This document shows positions 21,098 to 30,093 of a stretch of 39,825 nt of DNA, piece by piece (within the stretch, counting starts at the first letter, position 1; each line of letters opens with the position of its first letter). This stretch comes from a virus, in IMG/VR virus record IMGVR_UViG_3300045977_000264, positions 1-39,825 of that record. One strand, given 5' to 3'. The notes under the pieces were generated by a model, which ran no database searches, was not told the DNA's origin, and worked only from the letters and a program-made list of their open reading frames with translations. The translations under genes and the position numbers were made by a program.

Positions 21098-21937
21098 TCA
21101 CCCTCGCAACAAGGGAACCTGACTCATGTCGATCACCACATCCCCCAGCGTGTCATCATTGGTGTCGATCTCTGCTGTGATCATCTTGGCCATGTCATCA
21201 GCGGCCGCCCGGTACTGATGGGCAAGCACCTGATAGCTCGTCTTGTCCCGCGAGCCAACCTGACACTCAAGCAAGAGCGAGATCGCATAGAGAGCGTTCG
21301 CTCGCCGAATCGGCCGAGTCAGAATCAGATGATTCGCGTCCAGCTCATCCTGGAGCCATTGGTTTCGTCCCAGCCCATGCCTTGTGCCAAGGTTGGGATC
21401 GAAGGAGCCTGAACTACGTGGCGAATGCCGTTGGAGAAGAGAATCCCACCACTCCCTCGCCTCGTTCCGCTGCTCGGCAAGATCCGATTGCATGCCGGGA
21501 CTGCTGGCGATCAGATCCGCGATCCAGGGACAGACATTGGCGCAATCCTGGTAGCTACAGTAGGTCGGAAGCGGCTCAGTCGCGACAGTCGGAGCCCCGA
21601 GCACTTCAAGATGACACTCGAAAGCATCATAGGTCTTACCAGCCTCGGAAAGCGTAATGATCAGTCGATAGACAGCCGGCGTCAGATCAACCGGACACGT
21701 GATGATGGCACGGAGCCTCCCGGTGGGCGGGTCGATCCACTCCACGGAGCTGGATGGCAGTGACGCCGGGGCCTCAACATCACCCGTATAAACCTCAAGC
21801 GCCAACGTCTCTGAGCCATTGTAGATATTAAGGATCGGATCATCGTGGAAATAGGAGCCGTCCGGCGCGTCGGCCTTGTAGCGCAGCGTGATCCGCTTGC
21901 GAATGGTTCGCCCCTGCCGAACCTTCCAGCGTTCCAT
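21098..21937 (-). CDS. Two-domain structural protein, probable head-tail or baseplate component
   Basis: This is a 279-residue protein. Residues 1-115 form an Ig-like beta-sandwich (GRTIRKRITLRYKADAPDGS, DLTPAVYRLIITLSEAGKTY) resembling the N-terminal domain of baseplate upper proteins. The C-terminal part is helical (ADLIASSPGMQSDLAEQRNE, REWWDSLLQR; RANALYAISLLLECQVGSRD), similar in shape to gp6-like head-tail connectors. A fusion of both roles is possible. ATG 21937 overlaps the preceding stop region with one base between stop TAA and ATG context. Confidence 0.6.
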   Translation of the reverse strand: MERWKVRQGRTIRKRITLRYKADAPDGSYFHDDPILNIYNGSETLALEVYTGDVEAPASLPSSSVEWIDPPTGRLRAIITCPVDLTPAVYRLIITLSEAGKTYDAFECHLEVLGAPTVATEPLPTYCSYQDCANVCPWIADLIASSPGMQSDLAEQRNEAREWWDSLLQRHSPRSSGSFDPNLGTRHGLGRNQWLQDELDANHLILTRPIRRANALYAISLLLECQVGSRDKTSYQVLAHQYRAAADDMAKMITAEIDTNDDTLGDVVIDMSQVPLLRG

Positions 21938-22096
21938 TTACTCATCCTCCGAAGTCGATGCGTATGCGGTGACAAGCTCATCCTCCGAGGTCGAGGCGAA
22001 CGCCGACGGCCTGGTCAGGATCGGCTGCTCGCCACCTGTGCCCGGCCAGAAGGAGGCCGAAAAATAGGAACCAGGAAAGTAACTTTGAGGAAACAT
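21938..22096 (-). CDS. 52-residue aromatic structural peptide
   Basis: A small gene encodes MFPQSYFPGSYFSASFWPGT then GGEQPILTRPSAFASTSEDE and a second ASTSEDE. The aromatic YFPxxYF pattern is common in short phage proteins encoded next to fibre or head-completion genes. The C-terminal unit A-x-A-S-T-S-E-D-E is duplicated from a 30-nt tandem repeat. It is spaced 3 bp from the upstream spike gene. Probably a minor virion or assembly factor. Confidence 0.65.
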   Translation of the reverse strand: MFPQSYFPGSYFSASFWPGTGGEQPILTRPSAFASTSEDELVTAYASTSEDE

Positions 22097-22099
22097 TGA

Positions 22100-24142
22100 T
22101 CAGCTCGGAAGATTGAGAGTCACCGCAGTACGATTGCCGTCGCCATCCACACTTGCCGTGATCCGAGTCGTGGCCGGATTGCCACCCGCCATGATCGAGA
22201 TCGAAGGACTCGTGGCGCCGCTCAGAACACCCGCCGTCGACGCCAGAATGGGCGCAAGAGCCTGACGAGCGTTGATGCCCGTCTCGACCTGGATCAGATC
22301 GAGGCCAGCCGCGGCGAGACTGTAGCCCGTCTTGTCGGTCACGATGACGGGATCGGTAACAGTCGTGATCGTGCCCGCGGAGACAGTATCGGTGAGCGTC
22401 ACACGCGCGACATGCCCCGAAGGGTTGATCCCGAGAGATTCAAAGTTTGCCGGGAAGGGCTGCGTCAGACTCAGGTCATCGATCTTCTGGGGTTCGCCAA
22501 ACTTGATGTGCGAGCTTGCCGTGGGCGCGGTGCCAATGGTCGTGTAGGAGAGCGTGAGCGTGCCGGAGTTCCAGCCCGTCACCATCGCGACCTCGGCGAC
22601 GGCGGCACCGTCCAGGAACTTGACCGGGCGCGGCGGCGTGGCGGGGTTGAAGCCGGCCGGCAGGCCCGTAGCCGATAGGACGCACGAGGTCGTCGTGCCA
22701 GATGTCACCGTCGCGTCGAAGCCGGTCTCCGAGAATCCGGCCAGCGCCCGCTGATCGGCCGGCATCGCGCCGGCAAGATGCGTCATGAGGGTCACGCCAT
22801 CGATCTGCACGACATCAGCGGGAATGATGGGCGGCAGGTTCACATCGACGGGATTCGTGACCGATTCGGTCGCAATCACATCCGGGATCGTGGCACCCGT
22901 ATGAACCTCGGCTGTCAGGCGAACCTTGCCGGACGTGTCGGTGTAGAGCTTATTAGCCGGCGTCAGCAGGATCGCGGCAGCACTGGCGGTTGCCGCCTCG
23001 GCGGCGATCTGATCGATCACGGCCTCGGAGAGTCCAACGACCGTCAATGCCGCCGAGATTGAGCCGGCCGCATTCATCGTGTTGTACGTCAGCGTCTCGA
23101 AATACTGGGGATACCCGGTGCCGTAAGCGTCGGACTCGGGATCGAGACGAAAGTCGTTGGTCGCGGAATCGACGTGCGGGTCGTTGACAAGATTGAGGTC
23201 GTACCAGTTCTCATCCTCGGCGATGCCGACCCGCTTGTTGGTGACGCTCGGGCCGTACTGGTTGCCATAGCATCGCACGCGCAGAGTGCTGGGTGAGCCC
23301 GCGTAGTTGACGCCGTTGGTCAACGTGCCGGAAAAGAGATTGCCGGTGACTGTCGCAAAACCAGTCCCAGCACTTTGAGCCGCGATCAGAATGCCGTTCG
23401 TCGCCGACGAGCCGTGAATCGTGTTATTGCGAATATCAACGCGGGCGTCGGCCAGGCATGAGATACCATTCGTGAGATAATCCTGGATGATGTTCTCGTT
23501 AACTCCACGTGCGGCTGTGCCGAGTTGCACGAGAACACCAGCCGTGCCTCCCACAATTCGGCATTCGCTGACATCAGAAATCGCATTAGCAAACTCCACC
23601 ACCGCACCGCTGCCTGTATGAGCTTCCAGATAGCATCGGCGCACGCGGAACTGGAGCGCGGAACCCTGGACCGAGATCGCTCTAGCACCAGCGTTATTGA
23701 AGGAATTGACAACTCGACACGCAAGCACCTGATTCCCTTCGGTGTTGCTTGTCACAAGCGCGCTAGCGCGAGTCGTTGCCGTGAGATTGAGCTTCTGTAG
23801 GAGAATGAACGTTCCCGTGATACTGATGCCTCCACTCGTGAAGGAAAGCAGCGGCATGGCCGGCGAGTTGTCCGAGTCATCGAGCGACAGATCATTGGGC
23901 GTGGCGTTGCATCCCCTGATCACGATGGGCGAACTATGCGTGCCGGCCGCGCCAGGCGTCAATGTGGTCGTCGTGAGGTTAAACGTGCCGCCGACTGCGA
24001 CCATCCAGAGCTGCATGCCCGGCGCGAGATTGGTCATCGCCTCGGTCGTGTTCCAGGCACCATTGGCCCCGGAATTGGTGTTCATCGTTCCGTCGCCTCC
24101 ACCAGCGGCGTCAGCCCGGCAGTATCGTGTGGTCCATGCCAT
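22100..24142 (-). CDS. Right-handed beta-helix tailspike/fibre protein
   Basis: This is a 680-residue protein. The first 340 residues have the parallel beta-helix (pectin-lyase fold) signature: MAWTTRYCRADAAGGGDGTM start, GTFNLTTTTLTPG, VIRGCNATPNDLSLDD, VRRCYLEAHTGSGAVVEFAN, NNTIHGSSATNGILIAAQSA. The second half alternates helix and beta-sandwich segments (VVGLSEAVIDQIAAEAATAS, LTDTVSAGTITTVTDPVIVT) typical of tail-fibre shafts. It probably binds or degrades host surface polysaccharide. No catalytic Asp/Glu can be assigned by eye. It follows the second spike with a 3-bp gap. Confidence 0.75.
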   Translation of the reverse strand: MAWTTRYCRADAAGGGDGTMNTNSGANGAWNTTEAMTNLAPGMQLWMVAVGGTFNLTTTTLTPGAAGTHSSPIVIRGCNATPNDLSLDDSDNSPAMPLLSFTSGGISITGTFILLQKLNLTATTRASALVTSNTEGNQVLACRVVNSFNNAGARAISVQGSALQFRVRRCYLEAHTGSGAVVEFANAISDVSECRIVGGTAGVLVQLGTAARGVNENIIQDYLTNGISCLADARVDIRNNTIHGSSATNGILIAAQSAGTGFATVTGNLFSGTLTNGVNYAGSPSTLRVRCYGNQYGPSVTNKRVGIAEDENWYDLNLVNDPHVDSATNDFRLDPESDAYGTGYPQYFETLTYNTMNAAGSISAALTVVGLSEAVIDQIAAEAATASAAAILLTPANKLYTDTSGKVRLTAEVHTGATIPDVIATESVTNPVDVNLPPIIPADVVQIDGVTLMTHLAGAMPADQRALAGFSETGFDATVTSGTTTSCVLSATGLPAGFNPATPPRPVKFLDGAAVAEVAMVTGWNSGTLTLSYTTIGTAPTASSHIKFGEPQKIDDLSLTQPFPANFESLGINPSGHVARVTLTDTVSAGTITTVTDPVIVTDKTGYSLAAAGLDLIQVETGINARQALAPILASTAGVLSGATSPSISIMAGGNPATTRITASVDGDGNRTAVTLNLPS

Positions 24143-24145
24143 GGT

Positions 24146-26881
24146 TCACCAGTCCCAATCAACAGAGGAAACTGCTACGGCTGTAGGTGGAATGGGCGGC
24201 TCCGTGGGATCTTCGATGGTCACGGTTTTGGTCGCCACGACCTCGGTTCCGACCTTGGCCGTGATGACACGATCGCCAGCGGTGCCGGCCTCGAACGTGA
24301 AGGTACGAGCGTCACTTGCCGACGACCACGTAATCGACGTGGGCACGAACGTCCCAGCAGGCGTACCGTTATCGGTGAGATTGACCGTGACCGATGCCGT
24401 GCCGCTCGGAGTGAGCGTGTAGGTGCCAACCTCGTCAATCTCAAGCAACGACGGGCCAGTGAGCGTGAAGAAGACCGGCAGACCCGAGCGATAGTCATAG
24501 TGGCCGTAGTAGCCGCCAGGAGTGAGGTCGATCGCCGGCAGGTTCGTGGGCGTATAGGCCACCGCGAAGTTACCGTAGGCAACCTGCGCATCGTACAGGT
24601 CGCTCCAGACAGTGATGCCGCGGTTACGCAAGACGTCAATGAACCCCGATTCAGTCGATGGCCCGCCCTCGGCGATCGAGTGATCGACAATGTCATAGTC
24701 CCCATCGACGAACGTGATGGGCTGAGCGAGCGACCCACCATCCTTGCCGAAAGCGCTTTGCCAACCAGCGAAATTGTAAGTCGTGACTGTGGCCCCGATC
24801 GTCACCCGGAATGGTGCCGCCAGATTCGAATCGTAGGCGTTGTAGTCGCAGTCGAACCAGTCAATGTTCGTGAGCCCGGTATCCGTCGCGATCACCTGAA
24901 GGACATCCTGGGATTGCGTGTTCCGCGAGACGCAATGATCAGCCGCGCACGCTCCACTAAACGGGCCATAGCCGGCCTGGATGCCGGTGCCATGATTGAT
25001 GATTGTGCAGTAACGCGCGACCAGATAGGCGAATCTCGTGTAGTGCTCGGCAGCCGCGTAATTCGCGGAGTTGAGGATCTTCACTCCGAAGCCGCCGCCC
25101 GAAGCCGTCGCGGTATTGAGAGCCAGTGAGAACACGAAATTGATGCCAATGTCGATCGATATGGCCGAATGCCCTGAGCCATCCAGTCCCCACGAGGAAA
25201 GCACGCTATCGCTGGCAACGCACTTGTGAACCGACCCGCCCATGCGGTTGAAGGATGGATTGAAGGGATTGGACCAGAAGATGTTGTAGGCCATCATGCC
25301 GCCACCACGCTGCTGGAAGGCGACACCCGCCGACCGGATCGACCACGTAGCGAAGTTGATCACCTCCGGCCCGTTGTTCTGGAGGTAGACGTTGTGATCA
25401 AACTGGGTACGCTCCACGAACTCCGCGTCACGATACCCACAGCGGTCGATCACGTTTTGCGAGACCAGGATGCCCCGCGTGCCAACAATATAGAGCCCCT
25501 GGACGTTCCCACCACCAACCTTGTAATTGTCGCGCACGATGCAGCGATGAATACCCGAATCGAGACATTCATACGCGTTCTGCGTTTCCCAGCCGACTTG
25601 GGAGCTATGGAACAGGCAATTGGTGAGCCAGAAGCCCTTGACGGTCTGGAAGAATCGGATGGGAGCAATACCAGCACCTTCGGTGACCGGCCGCCACTCG
25701 ATGTCCCGGATGATGAAATTCTCCCAGTGTGTCGTATAGCCGGCGTGCCAGTTGATGACATTGGTCGAGTAGGAAATGATCGGCCGCGTGCCCGGATCGG
25801 CCCCCTGGCCGTAATCGTGGTAATAGCTGCGCATGATGAGCGGCGTGCTGGGCACACCATCAAGCCCATAACGGCCCGTGAGATTCGTCGAAACCGGGAA
25901 CGTGTCGCCCCGGAGCAGATTGATATGCGAGCCCGATCGGAGCGGAAGTGCCGTAAAGGCTGCCGCAAGCGTGGCCTTGGGCAGAGTGGTGCTGAGGCCA
26001 TTGTTACTGTCACTACCGTAGGTCGAGGATACGTACATCTCAACGCCGCTCGCCGAGAGCGCGTGCGAGTCGGTGAAGAATCCATCCGCCTTGCAGCGTG
26101 ATAGGTTCTCGATGGCTGCCCCGCTCGCCGATCCGGTCGAGTTGCCGAATTCATCGGTGGCCAGACCAGCTGGTGCCGTGAGCGTCACGGTGTCGCCATA
26201 CTGGACGATGCTCGCGGCGGGGATCACGTAATAGAGAATCCAGACACGCGGTAACGTCGGTGCCTGGGAGGCATTGATGAACGTGTGATGATTGATCGTG
26301 GTGGTCGTCGATCCCGCCGCGATACCCTGGACGAGCAGACCCAGTGAGTCCTCAGCGCCAAAAAGCGTGCCACTGATCGTGTTCGCGTAGATCCGCCCCG
26401 TATGGCCAGCCGGGATCGGCGTCAGCCAGGTCAGCTGAACCGCCTTGCCGGCCGTGACGTTGACACCCTTATAGTCGGCGGCGTTGCCGCCCCACTCGCC
26501 GGTGTTGTCGTACGCCATCACCTCATTGCCCGAGCCATCGGCGATCACGAGCCGATACCAGTACCGGCCGGCCGGGATCGTCGAGGTGGCATCGGTGACG
26601 AGGACAAAGGGCGCGGCGTAGTCGTCCCAGTTCACCGATAGCTGCCCGGTAGCCTCGCAAGTTGCGCCGTTCGAGAGAGTCAAGCGCAAGCCGGCGTGCC
26701 AGGGATCAACGTAGTTGGGCAGCCCATGGGTGGCCGGCTCAGGTCGCACCTTGAATAGAGCGCGGATGACGCGACCGTTGGCGAGCACCTTGGCGGAATG
26801 GAACGCGAGCGTGGCTGACTCTGGCGGCTCCTCGCTGCCAGTTTCCAGAAAGGCATATTCCAGAATTGGCGACTCGTTCAT
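24146..26881 (-). CDS. Large beta-helix tailspike with C-terminal Ig-like domain
   Basis: This is a 911-residue protein. Residues 1-270 are beta-sandwich-like (LSNGATCEATGQLSVNWDDY). Residues about 280-740 are a parallel beta-helix opening with the familiar VSSTYGSDSNNGLSTTLPKA, followed by NLLRGDTFPV, NFIIRDIEWRPV, NCLFHSSQVGWE and HRCIVRDNYK. The last 110 residues form a bacterial Ig-like domain (LLEIDEVGTYTLTPSGTASV, TVNLTDNGTPAGTFVP). This is the architecture of phage depolymerase spikes. It is coupled to the fibre gene upstream by ATGA. Confidence 0.78.
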   Translation of the reverse strand: MNESPILEYAFLETGSEEPPESATLAFHSAKVLANGRVIRALFKVRPEPATHGLPNYVDPWHAGLRLTLSNGATCEATGQLSVNWDDYAAPFVLVTDATSTIPAGRYWYRLVIADGSGNEVMAYDNTGEWGGNAADYKGVNVTAGKAVQLTWLTPIPAGHTGRIYANTISGTLFGAEDSLGLLVQGIAAGSTTTTINHHTFINASQAPTLPRVWILYYVIPAASIVQYGDTVTLTAPAGLATDEFGNSTGSASGAAIENLSRCKADGFFTDSHALSASGVEMYVSSTYGSDSNNGLSTTLPKATLAAAFTALPLRSGSHINLLRGDTFPVSTNLTGRYGLDGVPSTPLIMRSYYHDYGQGADPGTRPIISYSTNVINWHAGYTTHWENFIIRDIEWRPVTEGAGIAPIRFFQTVKGFWLTNCLFHSSQVGWETQNAYECLDSGIHRCIVRDNYKVGGGNVQGLYIVGTRGILVSQNVIDRCGYRDAEFVERTQFDHNVYLQNNGPEVINFATWSIRSAGVAFQQRGGGMMAYNIFWSNPFNPSFNRMGGSVHKCVASDSVLSSWGLDGSGHSAISIDIGINFVFSLALNTATASGGGFGVKILNSANYAAAEHYTRFAYLVARYCTIINHGTGIQAGYGPFSGACAADHCVSRNTQSQDVLQVIATDTGLTNIDWFDCDYNAYDSNLAAPFRVTIGATVTTYNFAGWQSAFGKDGGSLAQPITFVDGDYDIVDHSIAEGGPSTESGFIDVLRNRGITVWSDLYDAQVAYGNFAVAYTPTNLPAIDLTPGGYYGHYDYRSGLPVFFTLTGPSLLEIDEVGTYTLTPSGTASVTVNLTDNGTPAGTFVPTSITWSSASDARTFTFEAGTAGDRVITAKVGTEVVATKTVTIEDPTEPPIPPTAVAVSSVDWDW

Positions 26882-28056
26882 GGCAGCGCTGTCACTCGCA
26901 CTCGTTCAACGGTGCCCTGCGCACCTTGCCAGAGGTTCGTGGTCAGGGCACTACTCATCTCGACCGTGAGATCAAATGTCACGGATGATGACATATCAAT
27001 CGTGACCGGGCCGGACGTTGACCAAAGACGCGGCTGAAGAGATGTGGACGTGGCGGCGAGCGCGACCACAAGATTCGCGCCGACCGTGCCGCTACCGCCG
27101 AGCGTGCGGATCAGGATCGAGCATTCGATCGTAAACATATTGTTCGCGGCGCTCGTGGGAATCGCCTGAGCGCCAGTGGATAGCACCTGGGTACCATTGA
27201 TCCGCAAGCGATGGGTGGCATTGCCGGGAGTGCTGGCTGGGGAATTGAAAAAGCCAGCCGCCCGAACGCGGTAGACATCGCCGATCACGAGCTTGGCGGC
27301 GGGGACTGTGCGCGAACCCACGGCCGTGGCGCTGAAGAGTGTGGTCTCGGTGATGGTGTTCGTGACGGACGTGCCGCCAGTCTGGCTGAAGTAGAGCGAG
27401 AAGCTACCGCCGTCATTCCATTGCAGGCCCACCGGCGAGGCGCTATTGGCCATCAGGATCTGGCCATCGGCACCGGCGGGAATCCGGTCCCAGACTGTTC
27501 CCGTCGCGGCGATCAGATTGCCCTTGTCGAGCGGTAGGCCGGCGATCGAATCAAGCGCCGAATCCCATGCCTGCACGTGCGTTCCGGGCACGACCGCGAG
27601 ATTGGTCCGCGCCTCGGCCGCCGTGGAACCGCCCGTGCCGCCTGAAGCGATCGGGATCACGCCGGAAACGCTCTGAGCAACCCATTCCGTGTCGTAATCG
27701 GTGGCGCTATTCTTGGCCAGCACTTGCCCGGTCGTGCCGCCCACCGGCATCAGGGTGCTCTGGATCTCGCTGAACAGCTCGGCGGCTGGGCTGATGGCCA
27801 CGATGTCGCCGGCCTGAAGGCTGGTGTCCACGCCCCAGGTGACGCTGGAGACACTGAGGCTGTTGCCGGAGCGGCCGGTGACGGTGATGTTGAAGAGGGG
27901 CACCTCGGGCGTGGCCGAATCATATGCCGTGAGCAACACGGGATTGCTCGGCGTGGGCGTGCCGAAGGCTGCGCCATTGGGAACGCTGAGCGTACCGCTG
28001 CCGGCCGTGTAGCTGGTCGTGAGCGTCTGGCGGACGAAGTTGAATGTCTGGTACAT
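26878..28056 (-). CDS. Tail fibre protein
   Basis: This is a 392-residue protein. It contains the widespread fibre segment IPIASGGTGGSTAAEARTNL (about 135-154), preceded by TTGQVLAKNSATDYDTEWVA, and ends in a beta-sandwich head domain (VYRVRAAGFFNSPASTPGNA, THRLRINGTQVLS) resembling receptor-binding heads. It should trimerise and recognise the host surface. It directly follows the coat-protein gene after a 176-bp gap and begins the tail-fibre/spike group, an unusual position because fibres are more often downstream of the hub. Confidence 0.75.
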   Translation of the reverse strand: MYQTFNFVRQTLTTSYTAGSGTLSVPNGAAFGTPTPSNPVLLTAYDSATPEVPLFNITVTGRSGNSLSVSSVTWGVDTSLQAGDIVAISPAAELFSEIQSTLMPVGGTTGQVLAKNSATDYDTEWVAQSVSGVIPIASGGTGGSTAAEARTNLAVVPGTHVQAWDSALDSIAGLPLDKGNLIAATGTVWDRIPAGADGQILMANSASPVGLQWNDGGSFSLYFSQTGGTSVTNTITETTLFSATAVGSRTVPAAKLVIGDVYRVRAAGFFNSPASTPGNATHRLRINGTQVLSTGAQAIPTSAANNMFTIECSILIRTLGGSGTVGANLVVALAATSTSLQPRLWSTSGPVTIDMSSSVTFDLTVEMSSALTTNLWQGAQGTVERVRVTALP

Positions 28057-28232
28057 GGCTTTAGTTCAAGAGCAAATGGGAGCTTGACGTTGGCCTGGCT
28101 CCCGCTGGAGTTGGACCAGTATCACGGCAAGCGTGGCCAAAGAATTCAACAGGCTGCCCCGAAGCCCACCTCACCTGGCGTTCAGGGCAGCCCGCTCCCG
28201 ATGGAGCACGCCGATCGAAAACGACGTGCCTG
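28057..28232. promoter_or_regulatory. Gap between coat and fibre genes with two inverted repeats
   Basis: This is the longest gap in the late operon. It contains GGCTGCCC (28152-28159) and GGGCAGCC (28185-28192), an 8-bp stem with a 25-nt loop just downstream of the coat gene, and GGGAGC/GCTCCC around 28080-28105. They could attenuate or process the message so coat protein is made in excess over fibre. No T-run is present. Confidence 0.35.
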
Positions 28233-29156
28233 CTACGTGGTCACAAGGAAACTGCCGTAATTCGGTCGCGTCACCGCCAACGCGAAGACGCAATGGGCGT
28301 GCAGGATGTACCCCTGAGCGCTCGGGTCATACCACACCTGCACCCGGAAGCCGACCTCGGTCCCAGGCACCGTGTAGGTGGTCTCCTCGACGTGCGGCGA
28401 ACCCGAGAATGGCGTCATCACGGGCTGCATCGAGATGGCATACCGATGGAACAGGAGCCCGGCATACGTGCCCGCCGCCGGCAACGGGAACTTCTGGTCG
28501 AACGCGAACTCAGCCCCGAGGCCGGAAATGATCCGCGTCCGCTGCTGCGCCGCCTCCGCCGCGTTGATGCCGACGATCGACTCCTGAATCCAGGTCGTAT
28601 CGGCTAGCATCGTGGCGTAGGGGATCGGATGCGTCACGAAGAACAGGTTCGCCGGATCATTCGGCACACCCACGCCCATAAGGTTGCCCCACGCCGTCGA
28701 GAGATTCGCCCGCGTGAACGTGTCGGCACCACCCGTGATCGAGGCGTGAACCGCGAAATTCGCCGCCGTCACAAGAGCCGTGACCGTCCCGTTCACCTTC
28801 CGCGAGAGCGTCTCCAGCATGGGTTGCAGATACATCTGCCGAAAATCAAGCGGCGACCTCACCCCGACGAAGTCCTGGATGCGCCGCGCGATCGAAAGGT
28901 TATTGTTGACCGTCATCGGCACATTGGTATGTGTCGCGTCGGTGATCGCCACCGAGCCGATGCCGATGTCCGTGACATCCGCCTCGGTGATGACGGGGAT
29001 GTTGACGTTGATGACTTCTCCGATCGTGCCCTGAACCACTCGCGGCACGATCCAGATCCGAGACAGCATGGCGTGCGTGAACTCGGGCGGAGTCTGCACC
29101 TCGGCTATCGCCGGGAGCACAAGCTCCTGGAATACTCCAGTCGTCGTGTTGGCCAT
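28233..29156 (-). CDS. Major capsid protein (HK97-type fold)
   Basis: This is a 307-residue protein downstream of a scaffold gene. The N-terminus (MANTTTGVFQELVLPAIAEV) and the segment VVQGTIGEVINVNIPVITEA, then LSIARRIQDFVGVRSPLDFR (P-loop/spine-helix region), match the P22-like or T7-like branch of HK97-fold coat proteins rather than the protease-processed lambda/HK97 branch. No delta domain or maturation protease gene is seen, consistent with a separate scaffold. It forms the icosahedral shell. GAGG precedes the start. Confidence 0.85.
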   Translation of the reverse strand: MANTTTGVFQELVLPAIAEVQTPPEFTHAMLSRIWIVPRVVQGTIGEVINVNIPVITEADVTDIGIGSVAITDATHTNVPMTVNNNLSIARRIQDFVGVRSPLDFRQMYLQPMLETLSRKVNGTVTALVTAANFAVHASITGGADTFTRANLSTAWGNLMGVGVPNDPANLFFVTHPIPYATMLADTTWIQESIVGINAAEAAQQRTRIISGLGAEFAFDQKFPLPAAGTYAGLLFHRYAISMQPVMTPFSGSPHVEETTYTVPGTEVGFRVQVWYDPSAQGYILHAHCVFALAVTRPNYGSFLVTT

Positions 29157-29166
29157 CGATCTGGCC

Positions 29167-29802
29167 TCACTCCGTCAGAACGGCCGACCCGTCATTTCGC
29201 TTAAGGGCAGCGGCCAGATCTGGGCGTGTCTTCTGCCAGTTCGGTTCAACGACATCACGTCGCGTGTAGTAAACCTTGCTGGTAGTATCGCCGGATCCGC
29301 TCCGGCCAGAGCCAGCAGGAGGCACCGTTGCCCCGAGCGGACTCCTTGGCGATGCCTGATGACCCGCAGGCACGGGAGTAACGCCGAACGCCCACGAGCG
29401 AGCCTGCTTGGCTTCTTCGAGGTACTCAGCGAAGCTCTCAACCGTCGCCGGCTCCATGCTCGGCTTCAGCCCCGAGAGCTTGTACAGATCCTCAATCGAA
29501 TCTGGCTTGGCGCCCGCCTTGAGTGCGGCGGCAGTAAACGTGACTTGATGTCTCAACCCATTGTTCTCAGCTTCAAGCTCGGTCATCCGAGCCGCGTGTT
29601 CGTTCGGCGAGGCTCGCAGCTTCTCGATGGCTTGGTCCCGTTCCTTGGCCCAACCCTCGGTCTCCTTGCGGAGCTTATCCAGCTCTTCCGCCCTGGCTTT
29701 CAAGAGATGGCGAGCCTCCTTCAGAGCTCGCTGTAGGTTCCCCTTCTCGCCCTGAAGCTCAACGATTCGCTGATTCTGGGAGTTGATCAGTGCTTCAGAC
29801 AT
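29167..29802 (-). CDS. Capsid scaffolding protein
   Basis: This is a 211-residue protein. Residues 1-95 form a long charged coiled coil (QNQRIVELQGEKGNLQRALK, EARHLLKARAEELDKLRKET), followed by a Pro/Ser/Gly-rich linker and a basic C-terminus (DVVEPNWQKTRPDLAAALKR). This is the usual plan of an internal scaffold that guides coat assembly and leaves before DNA packaging. It lies immediately upstream of the coat gene, 10 bp apart. Confidence 0.82.
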   Translation of the reverse strand: MSEALINSQNQRIVELQGEKGNLQRALKEARHLLKARAEELDKLRKETEGWAKERDQAIEKLRASPNEHAARMTELEAENNGLRHQVTFTAAALKAGAKPDSIEDLYKLSGLKPSMEPATVESFAEYLEEAKQARSWAFGVTPVPAGHQASPRSPLGATVPPAGSGRSGSGDTTSKVYYTRRDVVEPNWQKTRPDLAAALKRNDGSAVLTE

Positions 29803-29805
29803 GAT

Positions 29806-30093
29806 TCACTTCCCGGGCTTGGGCTCGACCCTGGCCTCTGCCTTCGGCTTGGCCGGCGCCGCCTTGGTCTCGATGCCGTCACCCTTGGCATTCACGCTGT
29901 AGATCTTGCCTTCAACCTCCACCGGCCCTCCCACGCTCTTGAGCATCGCCAGCGCGGCCGCCTTGGTCGTGTCGCTGGGGTCGGCCTCCCATGCCTTGAT
30001 GCGTCCCTTCATCAGGGTCGTCGTCTCGACCGGCTCACTCTTCGCTGCCGGCTGCGACGGGCTGTCCATTTCTTGCTCCGGTTGCTTCGCCAT
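29806..30093 (-). CDS. Small Lys/Pro/Ala-rich head-module protein
   Basis: This is a 95-residue protein. The sequence runs MAKQPEQEMDSPSQPAAKSE, RIKAWEADPSDTTKAAALAM, then VEVEGKIYSVNAKGDG and a disordered KAAPAKPKAEARVEPKPGK tail. Its start lies 59 bp inside the portal gene in another frame, with an AGGA Shine-Dalgarno. It is possibly a head decoration or assembly factor. No family is recognised. Confidence 0.65.
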   Translation of the reverse strand: MAKQPEQEMDSPSQPAAKSEPVETTTLMKGRIKAWEADPSDTTKAAALAMLKSVGGPVEVEGKIYSVNAKGDGIETKAAPAKPKAEARVEPKPGK